Origin: an uncultured Odoribacter sp. | GTDB lineage: Bacteria; Bacteroidota; Bacteroidia; Bacteroidales; Marinifilaceae | Direction of reading: 5' to 3' | Assembly: GCA_910589025.1 (NCBI GenBank) | Contig: CAJURM010000022.1 | Span: 1 to 47,998 of the forward strand | DNA length: 47,998 nucleotides | Shown: positions 40,923 to 47,998 of the stretch, one piece after another | Numbering within the stretch: the stretch's first letter is position 1 | Layout of the letters: each line of letters starts with the position of its first letter | Program-made: the position numbers and the translations under genes | Notes under the pieces: model-generated | Seen by the model: only the letters and a program-made list of their open reading frames with translations | Database searches by the model: none | What the model was told of the DNA's origin: nothing

Positions 40923-40930
40923 TAACTTCG
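40923..40930 (+). promoter_or_regulatory. Probable -7 box of the GT9 gene
   Basis: TAACTTCG (7 of 8 matches to TAnnTTTG), preceded by a TTTT at a 20-bp spacing, 22 bp before the ATG. Confidence 0.35.
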
Positions 40931-40952
40931 TTACCGCAAAACCGAAGAAGAG

Positions 40953-41957
40953 ATGGCTCCTAAGTTTTTAATCATACGTTTCAGTTCGATAGGCGATATT
41001 ATCCAATGTATGGACGTGGTAAACGGCATAAAGAATCATTTTCCGGATGCAGAGATTCATTGGATTGCCCGCAAGGATATGTCTTCATTTCTTGCTATGG
41101 ACAAGCGCATCGACCGGATATGGGCTTTCGACAAAAAGGAGGGGTTAAAGGGGCTGTTGAAGATGGCGGAGCTATTGAAGCAAGAGCATTTCGATTATAT
41201 CTACGACGCCCACAGCAACATACGTTCCAATATATTGAAATTCAAACTAAGATCCCTGTTCGGTAAACGCCCTGCAATTGTTTTGCGAAGGAAAGAAAGA
41301 AAGAAGCGTTTTCTGTTGTTTACATTGGGCATAAACCGGTTTCCCTGGCCTTTCCGGGGCAGGATCTCATACCGGAAACCTTTAGCGCAATGGGGTATCA
41401 CGGATTTCAGTTCGACGTACGAGGAGTGGCATTTCCCGGAAAAGTTCGCTTCAACGTTTACCGGGACCATTACTCCCCGGACCATTACTCTTGTCCCTTC
41501 CGCCAACTGGATCAAGAAACGCTGGCCGGTGAAGCACTGGCAAATGCTCGTCCAATTGCTGGCGGAGTATGATTTCATCCTGCTGGCGGGTCCGACGGAT
41601 AGTTTCTGTAAAGAAATAGAAGATGCTGCGCCGGAAAGAGTCCGGAATCTGGCGGGTCAGACTTCTTTGCTGGAGTCCTGCTATCTGGTAGCACATTCCC
41701 GGCTTGTTATCAGTGCCGATACGGGTTTTCTGCATGCAGCCGACCTCTTCAATGTCCCGGCACTTGCCCTGATGGGTCCTACCGCATTCGGTTTCCCCAC
41801 GGGAGAAAATTCCACCGTTCTGGAGATTCCGTTGCCCTGTCGTCCCTGTACAAAAGACGGAAGCGGAAAATGTAAGCTGCCCTGCTATCAGAAATGCATG
41901 ACGGACATCACCCCCCAATGGGTGGCATCCGAAGCCAGGAAGCATTTCCCGCAGTAA
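40953..41957 (+). CDS. Glycosyltransferase family 9 (heptosyltransferase-like)
   Basis: A 334-residue GT-B glycosyltransferase of the ADP-heptose:LPS heptosyltransferase group. N-terminal FLIIRFSSIGDIIQCMDVVNGIK, the donor-site LVPSANWIKKRWPVKHW, and VISADTGFLHAADLFNVPALALMGPT. The C-terminal cysteine cluster PCRPCTKDGSGKCKLPCYQKCM is frequent in the Bacteroidota branch. Likely acts on LPS or other surface glycans at the inner membrane. Its last 50 bp overlap the 3' end of the gene on the other strand. Confidence 0.92.
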   Translation: MAPKFLIIRFSSIGDIIQCMDVVNGIKNHFPDAEIHWIARKDMSSFLAMDKRIDRIWAFDKKEGLKGLLKMAELLKQEHFDYIYDAHSNIRSNILKFKLRSLFGKRPAIVLRRKERKKRFLLFTLGINRFPWPFRGRISYRKPLAQWGITDFSSTYEEWHFPEKFASTFTGTITPRTITLVPSANWIKKRWPVKHWQMLVQLLAEYDFILLAGPTDSFCKEIEDAAPERVRNLAGQTSLLESCYLVAHSRLVISADTGFLHAADLFNVPALALMGPTAFGFPTGENSTVLEIPLPCRPCTKDGSGKCKLPCYQKCMTDITPQWVASEARKHFPQ

Positions 41958-42471
41958 AATCAAACGGGACACCCAGCGTGGCGCACTTTATTCTTAGCCT
42001 ACTCTTCCTTTTCTTGAATGTTTCATAATTAATCCACAACATCCGCGCAATGGATTTGTTGTCGAAACCGGCATCAAGCATAAACAGCATCAATATATCA
42101 GGAACGGAGAGTTCCGGGTAGGTCTTCATGAAATGGTCCAGCTCACGGTCTTTGCCACGGCTAAAGAGCATCAGTAAATTTTCCAGGTAGTGTTCGCGGC
42201 AGAGTTTGTTCGTTTCGGTATATTTTTCATAAAAGACAGGCAATTTCTGTTCTACATTGGCCTGTCTGACTAATGTTTCCAGGCGTTCGATGTAAGCGAT
42301 ATTGGACAATTTTTCAATTTCAAAGGCGGTTATACTGACAGAAGGCCCGAATGCAAAAGGTTCTGCCGGAGGAGAATAGGTCACTTTCTCTTCGGCTCTT
42401 ATTTTCAGCCTCAGTCTGACGGTCAGTCCGATAAACACCAAACATACGAATGCGATACTCGCTATCAACAT
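41908..42471 (-). CDS. Membrane-anchored protein with LuxR-like HTH
   Basis: A 187-residue protein with one N-terminal membrane helix (MLIASIAFVCLVFIGLTVRL), a helical middle part, and a C-terminal HTH resembling those following TPR or membrane modules in Bacteroidales: ELSVPDILMLFMLDAGFDNKSIARMLWINYETFKKRKSRLRIK. No receiver domain. It starts 11 bp after the stop of the large histidine kinase gene, so it is its probable functional partner (inference). The HTH places the DNA-binding part in the cytoplasm. The last 50 bp overlap the GT9 gene tail to tail. Confidence 0.72.
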   Translation of the reverse strand: MLIASIAFVCLVFIGLTVRLRLKIRAEEKVTYSPPAEPFAFGPSVSITAFEIEKLSNIAYIERLETLVRQANVEQKLPVFYEKYTETNKLCREHYLENLLMLFSRGKDRELDHFMKTYPELSVPDILMLFMLDAGFDNKSIARMLWINYETFKKRKSRLRIKCATLGVPFDFTAGNASWLRMPPIGG

Positions 42472-42482
42472 AGATTCAAAAT

Positions 42483-45400
42483 TTACACCATGCCTTTTCC
42501 GGCAAGCGGTTCACAAGGCAAGACAATATAAAATTCCGTCCCTGCGGCAGAGGTTGTGAAGCCGATTTTACCTCCCATACTCTCCACGATGCGGCGGGAA
42601 ATGGCCAGTCCCAATCCCGTTCCGCTGTTTTTGGTCGTAAAATTGGGTTCAAAGATTTTATCGCATATCTCCGCCGGGATGCCGGTGCCATTGTCGCGGA
42701 TACGTATCTCCACTTCCGTTCCCTGCTGTTTGAGGGTTACGCTTATTTTTCCTTCACGTCCTTCCGGAATACTCTGTTCTGCATTTTTCAATACATTGAC
42801 CAATACGCGGTGTATCTGTTCTTTGCCGGCAAAAATGCGAATGCCGGATTCGATGTCGCATTCCCAATGCGCAACGTTGTTTTCAAACAATGTCACACAA
42901 TTTTCCATCATGTCACTGATAGAAAAGATTTCATTCCGGGAAACGGAGATTTTGGAAAAATCGGAAAAGGCGGAAGCAATAGACGCCATGTTGTCAATCT
43001 GTTCTATCAATACTCCGGATATTTCTTTGAAGCGTTTTTTAAATTCAACCGGGTCTTCTATCTGGAGAGAACGAAGCAAAAACTGAATATTCAGTTTCAT
43101 CGGAGTCAAGGGGTTTTTGACCTCATGGGCAATCTGCCTGGCCATTTCCCGCCAAGCAGTCTCCCGTTCGGATTTGGCAAGCTGGTTGATGCTGTCTTCC
43201 AATTTTTCCACCATTTCATTGTATTCTTTGACCAGACTTCCGATTTCATCTTTCCGGTGGTATTCTATTTTCTCATTCTTCCCACCTATCCGCATGGCTT
43301 TCAGTTTATTATTCACAAGCTGCAAGGGTTTCATCACCCGCTCGGCAATGATGCCCGAAAGGACGAAAGCCAGTACCATTATCATGATCGCAATGTTGGT
43401 AGCGATAATGACCATAATGACGATGTCGATATTGAGTTCATCGTTTTGTGTAAAATAGGGCACGTTAAGAATGTAAAGGTCTCCGTTTTCCAACACCAAA
43501 GGCATGTAGGCGGCAATGTATTCAACTTCCCCGATATGCCCTTTTCCCACGTATCCCATCGAACCGCGGTGCACAATCTGTTCCAGGGCCATGGCGTTGA
43601 CTAAATATCCGTCAAATCCGGCCTGAAAGATTTCCGGACGGGAAGTGGCAACCAGCATCCCCTGGGAGGAATAAATGTTAATGTCTATCTGAAGCACTTC
43701 CGACATGTCGGTCAGTACGTCCATGATAGCCGGACATTTCTGGTATTCCACACATTCCAGCCGCTCCAGTTCTTTGTTGACATATTTCAGAAATTCCGTT
43801 GCTTTAGAGTTATGCCGGTTTTCAAAACTTTTCATGTTGAGATAAATCGACAAAGCAGTAAGAAGGACAAAAAGGAAAAAAATCAGAAAAAGAATGCTGT
43901 TTTTAATTCGGGCTTTCAAGGTTCCTCTCCTGAAATTGACATGGTTGTTCAGATTGAAAAAGAATCCGTAAGTGGAGAGCAGCATGCACACGAAAAAAGC
44001 ATACAACACATTCATATAATAGAAGGAAAAAATACTGTCATGCAGGCTCATGACCAATACCCCATTTTCTTCTACCGGTATCAACATGTGGGAATAGTGG
44101 TCCTTCCCTACGATTTTTATCGCCCCATCAAACTCTCCGAACCGCTCCAGGGATTTATAATAACTGAATTTGCCCGATGAGTAAATAAGTTGCCCGTTTT
44201 TGTATTTGGCAAATGAATAAGGATATACGATGTTTTCTCCTTCAATGGATTTCCGCGACAGTATCTGAGGGTAGCCGCTTCCTTCACTGTCGGGGGTAGA
44301 ATCGAAACGGAGATATAAGGTCACCTCCCCGAACTGAAATATACCGATGTAGGAGGTAAAACCGTCGAAGTCGTTCAGGGCATAAAAGTCCGTTCCCGGA
44401 ATCTTTATTCCCTGATTCCGGAGCAAATCCCCGAAATAGGCATGGCATTCATACATTTTTTCTGAGTCCAGCAATAAGCTGTCTCCCGCACGGCAAAGCG
44501 TAATATCCGAAATGTAATTGTATCCGTTAAGCTCAAGCAGGTCATTGGTCAGACACATTTTCAGAAATTCTTCGTTGTAGTTGGCCACAAGGTCGGCAAT
44601 CACTTCCGAGTCGTTAATCCGCTCGCTTATTTCCTGCAATTTCTTTTCGAAGTTGTAATCCCGCTCTTCGATAAGCTCGGTGGAGTATTCCAAACGCTGT
44701 GTCAGTTCTCTGTATTGTTCGTATTTTTTACACACCAATACGATATATACTGACAAACAAAGTATGATAAGCATGTAGACACTCCGCTGCACATCTTTTT
44801 TGACGACGTACCTGTTCAATGTCGACAAAACAAATGTTACCCACACAAAAATTCCACCCCACATACCGATGGGCTTGTCCAGAATAAGTAAGAGTAAAAT
44901 GAAAACGGACACGGTGACCGTCTCTAACAGGAGTATGGTGGAAAGCGAAAACAGATTTCTGAATATACTGACAGAGCCATCGATGATGATAATTATTCCC
45001 ATGCCCCCCATGATGATAACAACAAAAGCGATGATGGAAGAGACGTCTATATCAACGACCTGCGCCATATTGAGGTAGATCCCGGTATTATCTATCAAGG
45101 AACGGACGGAATGATTGAAAAACAGGATATAGAAGCACGACATCACCAGTAAAAATGCTGCAATCAGATAACGCATACGCTTGACACGGATGCTCTGGTA
45201 GTTGATTTTGAGATTGACAAAAGAGATGTACAGCACCTGTATAATGGAAAATGCCGACAGTAACAGGTCACCGATGGATATGACCAATCCATCCGGAGAA
45301 ACGTTATTGTCAAATATGGCCAAACGGTATAAAGAACCGGGGATGCGTCCGTGTAACATCAGATAGCGCAATCCCATCAAAAAAAGCACAAAATAAATGA

Positions 45401-46085
45401 TGAAAAACATCTGTTTTCTCAATGAGCCCGCATATTCCAGCAGATGATTGAATATATAAAAGAAGCTGCAAAATACAAGCAGGTAAAGAACAATCAGGAG
45501 GTAGTTGGCTGAACGGTCTTTGTAGTTTTCGCTGTACCCGATATAACACAGGATTTTCCCGTCTTTGTCCCGGATGGATTCCCCTCCGTCTATTATAAAA
45601 CGGCTGACCTGAATGTTATCCGCATTTTCAATTCCGATATCCAGAAATTTCCCGAACCGGTTTCTGATGTATCTGTTGCTGTATGGATAGCTGTCTTTTA
45701 TATGCAGGAGCGCATAGTATTCAAGGTCTTTGTATTTCGCTTTCCGGACTTCATAAAAGGCATTGTTGATTTTAAGAAAGTTTTCATGCACGTTGAGCCG
45801 TTCATATAAACCGTCCATCCCTACCACTTCATTGGTCCAGAAAAAGATTTTGCCCGACCGGAATCCGACAAAAATAACGTCTTCTTCCCAGTCATAACTA
45901 CTGACGGATACGCTGTCCGTAAAATGAGCCAATATCTCGTCAGCTTCTCTCTCTTTGTCGTGCAAGTTTTTTTCAAATCGCCCCACCCAGTCTTCCTGGT
46001 TCCGACGGTCAAAAACATATTCCCACAGTACAGCCCCACACAACACCAACATTCCCAAGACGAAAACGACCCACGCTTTTTTCAT
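42483..46085 (-). CDS. Large NtrY-like sensor histidine kinase
   Basis: A 1200-residue membrane kinase. N-terminal helix, an extracytoplasmic sensor (about 25-190), a multi-helix membrane block (about 190-455), a second extracytoplasmic region (about 470-690), more helices, a third sensor-like region (about 770-885), then a last helix, HAMP (MKPLQLVNNKLKAMRIGG), HisKA with phospho-acceptor His ~987 in IAHEVKNPLTPMKLNIQFL, and HATPase motifs HRVLVNVLKNAEQ, IRDNGTGIP, SGTGLGLAISRRIV. The H-box EVKNPLTP is typical of NtrY-type kinases. No response regulator is nearby; the next gene encodes a membrane HTH protein. Downstream of rlmH by 32 bp. The signal is unknown. Confidence 0.92.
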   Translation of the reverse strand: MKKAWVVFVLGMLVLCGAVLWEYVFDRRNQEDWVGRFEKNLHDKEREADEILAHFTDSVSVSSYDWEEDVIFVGFRSGKIFFWTNEVVGMDGLYERLNVHENFLKINNAFYEVRKAKYKDLEYYALLHIKDSYPYSNRYIRNRFGKFLDIGIENADNIQVSRFIIDGGESIRDKDGKILCYIGYSENYKDRSANYLLIVLYLLVFCSFFYIFNHLLEYAGSLRKQMFFIIYFVLFLMGLRYLMLHGRIPGSLYRLAIFDNNVSPDGLVISIGDLLLSAFSIIQVLYISFVNLKINYQSIRVKRMRYLIAAFLLVMSCFYILFFNHSVRSLIDNTGIYLNMAQVVDIDVSSIIAFVVIIMGGMGIIIIIDGSVSIFRNLFSLSTILLLETVTVSVFILLLLILDKPIGMWGGIFVWVTFVLSTLNRYVVKKDVQRSVYMLIILCLSVYIVLVCKKYEQYRELTQRLEYSTELIEERDYNFEKKLQEISERINDSEVIADLVANYNEEFLKMCLTNDLLELNGYNYISDITLCRAGDSLLLDSEKMYECHAYFGDLLRNQGIKIPGTDFYALNDFDGFTSYIGIFQFGEVTLYLRFDSTPDSEGSGYPQILSRKSIEGENIVYPYSFAKYKNGQLIYSSGKFSYYKSLERFGEFDGAIKIVGKDHYSHMLIPVEENGVLVMSLHDSIFSFYYMNVLYAFFVCMLLSTYGFFFNLNNHVNFRRGTLKARIKNSILFLIFFLFVLLTALSIYLNMKSFENRHNSKATEFLKYVNKELERLECVEYQKCPAIMDVLTDMSEVLQIDINIYSSQGMLVATSRPEIFQAGFDGYLVNAMALEQIVHRGSMGYVGKGHIGEVEYIAAYMPLVLENGDLYILNVPYFTQNDELNIDIVIMVIIATNIAIMIMVLAFVLSGIIAERVMKPLQLVNNKLKAMRIGGKNEKIEYHRKDEIGSLVKEYNEMVEKLEDSINQLAKSERETAWREMARQIAHEVKNPLTPMKLNIQFLLRSLQIEDPVEFKKRFKEISGVLIEQIDNMASIASAFSDFSKISVSRNEIFSISDMMENCVTLFENNVAHWECDIESGIRIFAGKEQIHRVLVNVLKNAEQSIPEGREGKISVTLKQQGTEVEIRIRDNGTGIPAEICDKIFEPNFTTKNSGTGLGLAISRRIVESMGGKIGFTTSAAGTEFYIVLPCEPLAGKGMV

Positions 46086-46117
46086 AACTTCTTTTTATAA
46101 CGTACGTTGTAATTTTC

Positions 46118-46591
46118 CTAAACATGATGATAGGGCTCCCCCTTCATGATGGTCATGGCCCGGTACAATTGTTCGACAAAAATCATTCTTACCATCTGAT
46201 GGGAAAAAGTCATTCTCGACAAGGAGATTTTTTCGTTGCATCTTTTATATACCGCTTCCGAAAAGCCATACGGCCCCCCAATCACAAAAACCAGCCCTTT
46301 TACTCCGCACAGCATCTTTTGTGCCACAAATTCCGAAAAGCCCACAGAATCGTATTCCCGCCCTTTCTCATCGAGCAAAACGACATAATCCGACGGGACG
46401 AGCTGTCCCAGCAACAGCTCCCCCTCTTTTTCCTTTTGCACCCCTTCACTCATGTTTTTGCTGTTTTTTATATCAGGCAATACTTTCATTTCGTACGGCA
46501 CGTAACGCCCCAACCGCTTTTCATATTCCTCGATCCCCGCCCGGATATAGGCAGCATCCGTTTTCCCTATCACCAATAAAGTAACTTTCAT
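46118..46591 (-). CDS. rlmH: 23S rRNA (pseudouridine(1915)-N3)-methyltransferase
   Basis: A 157-residue SPOUT-class methyltransferase acting on pseudouridine 1915 in helix 69. Motifs: YEKRLGRYVPYEMKVLPDIK, VVLLDEKGREYDSVGFSEF, the SAM knot VFVIGGPYGFSEAVYKR, and C-terminal ISLSRMTFSHQMVRMIFVEQLYRAMTI ending YHH. Full length. First gene of the probable rlmH-kinase-HTH operon. Confidence 0.97.
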   Translation of the reverse strand: MKVTLLVIGKTDAAYIRAGIEEYEKRLGRYVPYEMKVLPDIKNSKNMSEGVQKEKEGELLLGQLVPSDYVVLLDEKGREYDSVGFSEFVAQKMLCGVKGLVFVIGGPYGFSEAVYKRCNEKISLSRMTFSHQMVRMIFVEQLYRAMTIMKGEPYHHV

Positions 46592-46670
46592 TTTTTCCGC
46601 CGGTTAATTTTTTACACGCCCTCCGCCCACTTTTCTTTCTCTACGAAAGTAACATTTTTTTTATATATCC

Positions 46671-46703
46671 TTTGCAAAAAACCGGATTTTATCCCTATAT
46701 TTG
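46671..46703 (+). promoter_or_regulatory. tRNA promoter
   Basis: TTTG (46671-46674), 21-bp spacer, TATATTTG (46696-46703): full consensus, ~40 bp before the tRNA. Confidence 0.8.
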
Positions 46704-46743
46704 CAGCCGTTAAGGAGTGAAATCCTCAACACACGAGAGTGTA

Positions 46744-46817
46744 GGTCCTATAGCTCAGCTGGTTAGAGCACCTGACTCATAATCAGGGGGTCCTTGGTTC
46801 AAGCCCAAGTGGGACCA
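46744..46817 (+). tRNA. tRNA with CAT anticodon (elongator Met or lysidine-type Ile)
   Basis: A 74-nt cloverleaf: acceptor GGTCCTA/TGGGACC plus A73, D-arm GCTC/GAGC, anticodon stem CCTGA/TCAGG with loop CTCATAA, variable GGGTC, T-arm CTTGG/CCAAG with loop TTCAAGC. CCA is not encoded. Anticodon CAT serves initiator Met, elongator Met, or Ile2 after TilS makes lysidine. The initiator is excluded by the regular first acceptor pair (G1-C72) and lack of GGG/CCC anticodon stem. Acceptor pairs C4-G69 and C5-G68 are like E. coli Ile2, unlike its elongator Met (U4, A5), so Ile2 is a real possibility. Confidence 0.95.
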
Positions 46818-46826
46818 CAGAATATC

Positions 46827-46859
46827 AAGCAGTTACGAAAGTAGCTGCTTTTCTTTTTG
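46827..46859 (+). terminator. tRNA terminator
   Basis: AAGCAGTTAC (46827-46836), GAAA tetraloop, GTAGCTGCTT (46841-46850), one G-T pair, then TTCTTTTT. Confidence 0.82.
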
Positions 46860-46889
46860 TTCTTATTTTGGGTCGTTTTGAGTAAGTTG

Positions 46890-46909
46890 TTTGAACCATG
46901 TTTGAACCA
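46890..46909 (+). repeat. Direct repeat TTTGAACCA upstream of the integrase
   Basis: TTTGAACCA at 46890-46898 and 46901-46909, 11 bp apart, between the tRNA terminator and the integrase start. Candidate arm-type integrase sites or regulator half-sites. Confidence 0.5.
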
Positions 46910-46919
46910 GATTTTAAAT

Positions 46920-47951
46920 ATGAACACTTCTGTTTCAGTGGTTTATTACAAAAACAAAACCCTATCAAACGGAGAGCACCCATTAATGCTTCGTATCACC
47001 AAAGACCGCAAAAGCAAATACCAAAGTTTGGGTATTTCAATACCGCCTCAATTATGGGACTTTACCAAAAATCAACCTAAACGCAGCTGTCCTAATCGTG
47101 ATACCATTTTACGGCTAATCAGTGAGAAAACTAAACAGTATCAAGAGCAATTGATTGAGTTCAAAGCGGAAAATAAAGACTTCACAGCAACGACACTTAT
47201 TCAGAAAGTCGATAAGCCAATTAAGCGTATGACCGTTGGAGAATTATTTCTAAAGCAAATTGCTTACTTCAAAGCCTCTAAACGGTTAGGCTATGCTGAA
47301 TCACACGATTATGTTTATAAATCGCTCCTAAAGTTCAACGGGCATCTTGATATTTATTTTTCTGAAATAGATAACGAATGGCTAAAAAACTATGAAACAT
47401 GGCTGAGAGGTTTGGGAAATAGTGACAACACCATTGGAATAAAATTCAGAACCTTACGCGCCGTCTTTAATATTGCAGTTAAAGAAAACATCGTTAAACC
47501 AGAATATTATCCATTCAAAAAATATCAAGTATCTAAATTACATCAGGAAACTGCCAAACGCGCCTTAACAAAAGCTAATATCATGGCGATTCTCAACTAC
47601 CCAAGTTATTCTAAAGATTACTATACACAACTTGCAGTAGATTTATTCGCATTTTCTTACTTCATGGGTGGTATTAATTTTGCAGATATGGCATATCTAA
47701 CAATGAAGAATATAACGAACAACCGTCTGATTTACACAAGAAGAAAAACCAAACAACTAATTAACTTACCAATGCAACCTAAAGCACTGGAGTTAATTAA
47801 CAAGTATAAATCAGACAACCAATCTTATATTTTTCCTATTCTGTCCTCATTTCACAAAACAGAAGAGCAACAAAAATGCAGAAGACGCAAAGTGATGAAA
47901 AAGATTAATAAACGCCTAAAGTTGGAAAAAACGGTAAACTTGCCCCCTTAA
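46920..47951 (+). pseudogene. Tyrosine recombinase/integrase, C-terminally truncated
   Basis: 343 codons. The N-terminal Arm-DNA-binding domain (SVVYYKNKTLSNGEHPLMLRITKDRKSKYQSLG), SAM-like core-binding domain (TVGELFLKQIAYFKASKRLGYAESHDYVYKSL) and the beginning of the catalytic domain (FAFSYFMGGINFADMAYL, RRKTKQLINLPM) are present. The family continues after VMKKINKRLK with the HxxR box and catalytic Tyr; here the frame switches to LEKTVNLPP and stops, so both are missing. At the Arg I position the sequence has Gly; an altered Arg I is known in IntDOT-type integrases. It lies ~100 bp after a tRNA in the same direction, the usual arrangement at an attachment site. The gene looks AT-rich relative to its neighbours. 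Confidence 0.8.
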
Positions 47952-47998
47952 AAACGGATGAAGGTGACCACCTAAAGTTCCTCCTTCAAAAAAGTGTA
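47918..47998. mobile_element. Possible insertion-element end interrupting the integrase
   Basis: Integrase similarity ends around 47917. The sequence beyond is non-coding and contains CCTAAAGTT twice (around 47913 and 47970) with short A-runs, which could be the repeat-bearing end of an IS. No transposase is within the window, so the call is tentative. Confidence 0.25.

Noticed and set aside
42810..43604. 264-codon open frame opposite the histidine kinase
   Set aside because: Antisense shadow: Phe- and His-rich translation and complete overlap with the kinase HAMP/HisKA region.
46099..46108. AACGTACGTT palindrome between rlmH and the kinase gene
   Set aside because: A single 10-bp palindrome without -7 box or second copy; too little to call an operator.

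Overview
The window is chromosomal DNA of a gut-type Bacteroidota, most likely order Bacteroidales. Evidence: many genes are preceded by the phylum-specific -7 promoter element TAnnTTTG (often with a TTTG -33 element 19-21 bp upstream); Shine-Dalgarno sequences are mostly absent; and the families are typical of the order (DUF3078, DUF4268, DUF6266, DUF1573, DUF3737, HU-CCDC81, type III glutamine synthetase, four-subunit 2-oxoacid:ferredoxin oxidoreductase, AAA-ATPase-like/PD-(D/E)XK, Arm-DNA-bind tyrosine recombinase). The species cannot be read from the sequence; an Odoribacteraceae-like organism is a guess.

Layout. 1-2.5 kb: 3' part of a large surface protein with a degenerate sulfatase-modifying-factor fold and a glycine-rich domain. 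2.8-4.2 kb: an AlbA/Schlafen-type ATP-binding regulator carrying five out-of-frame 11-bp tandem repeats. 4.2-8.5 kb (minus): a Lol-type permease, a TonB-like protein, a catalytically degenerate GH16-like protein and ComF. 8.7-12.9 kb (plus): an aminotransferase followed by a ferredoxin/VorB/TPP/gamma oxidoreductase operon, a plausible amino-acid fermentation module. 13-20.9 kb: a coiled-coil lipoprotein, DUF3078, DUF4268, RNase HII, GH3-family protein, an RlmI-like methyltransferase and glutamine synthetase III. 21-27 kb: two tandem AraC-family regulators (one cysteine-rich) divergent from DUF3737, a MalY/PatB-type C-S lyase, pyridoxamine kinase and a Cof-type HAD phosphatase. 27-30 kb: flavodoxin-fold oxidoreductase/HxlR pair, a secreted phosphoesterase and DUF6266. 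30-37 kb: housekeeping (pyrF, prfA, an epimerase, OsmC, YraN, a GT5 N-domain protein, galE, an HU-domain membrane protein). 37-46.6 kb: pssA, an AAA-like/nuclease protein, DUF1573, a GT9 glycosyltransferase, then rlmH, a 1200-residue NtrY-like kinase and a membrane-anchored HTH protein. 46.7 kb to the end: a CAT-anticodon tRNA with a tyrosine recombinase gene just downstream, the edge of an integrated element; the recombinase is cut off before its catalytic C-terminus.

The strongest unexplained signals are regulatory or structural. (1) The AraC operon promoter and the divergent DUF3737 promoter share one architecture: two copies of a 21-bp unit (CTGTAATCnGGGTTATGG) spaced 21 bp apart, the proximal copy beginning exactly 37 bp upstream of the -7 box on both sides. 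This defines a probable autoregulated regulon around a C-S lyase and vitamin B6 genes, with a cysteine-rich AraC protein as a candidate sensor. (2) The 11-bp repeats in the AlbA-type gene would hit a stop codon at once if one unit were lost or gained, which is what a phase-variable switch would do. (3) A 55-bp near-perfect palindrome occurs twice, each time at the junction of convergent genes, with base changes that partly preserve pairing. (4) A perfect 16-bp palindrome places a -7 box on each strand between rnhB and a DUF4268 gene.
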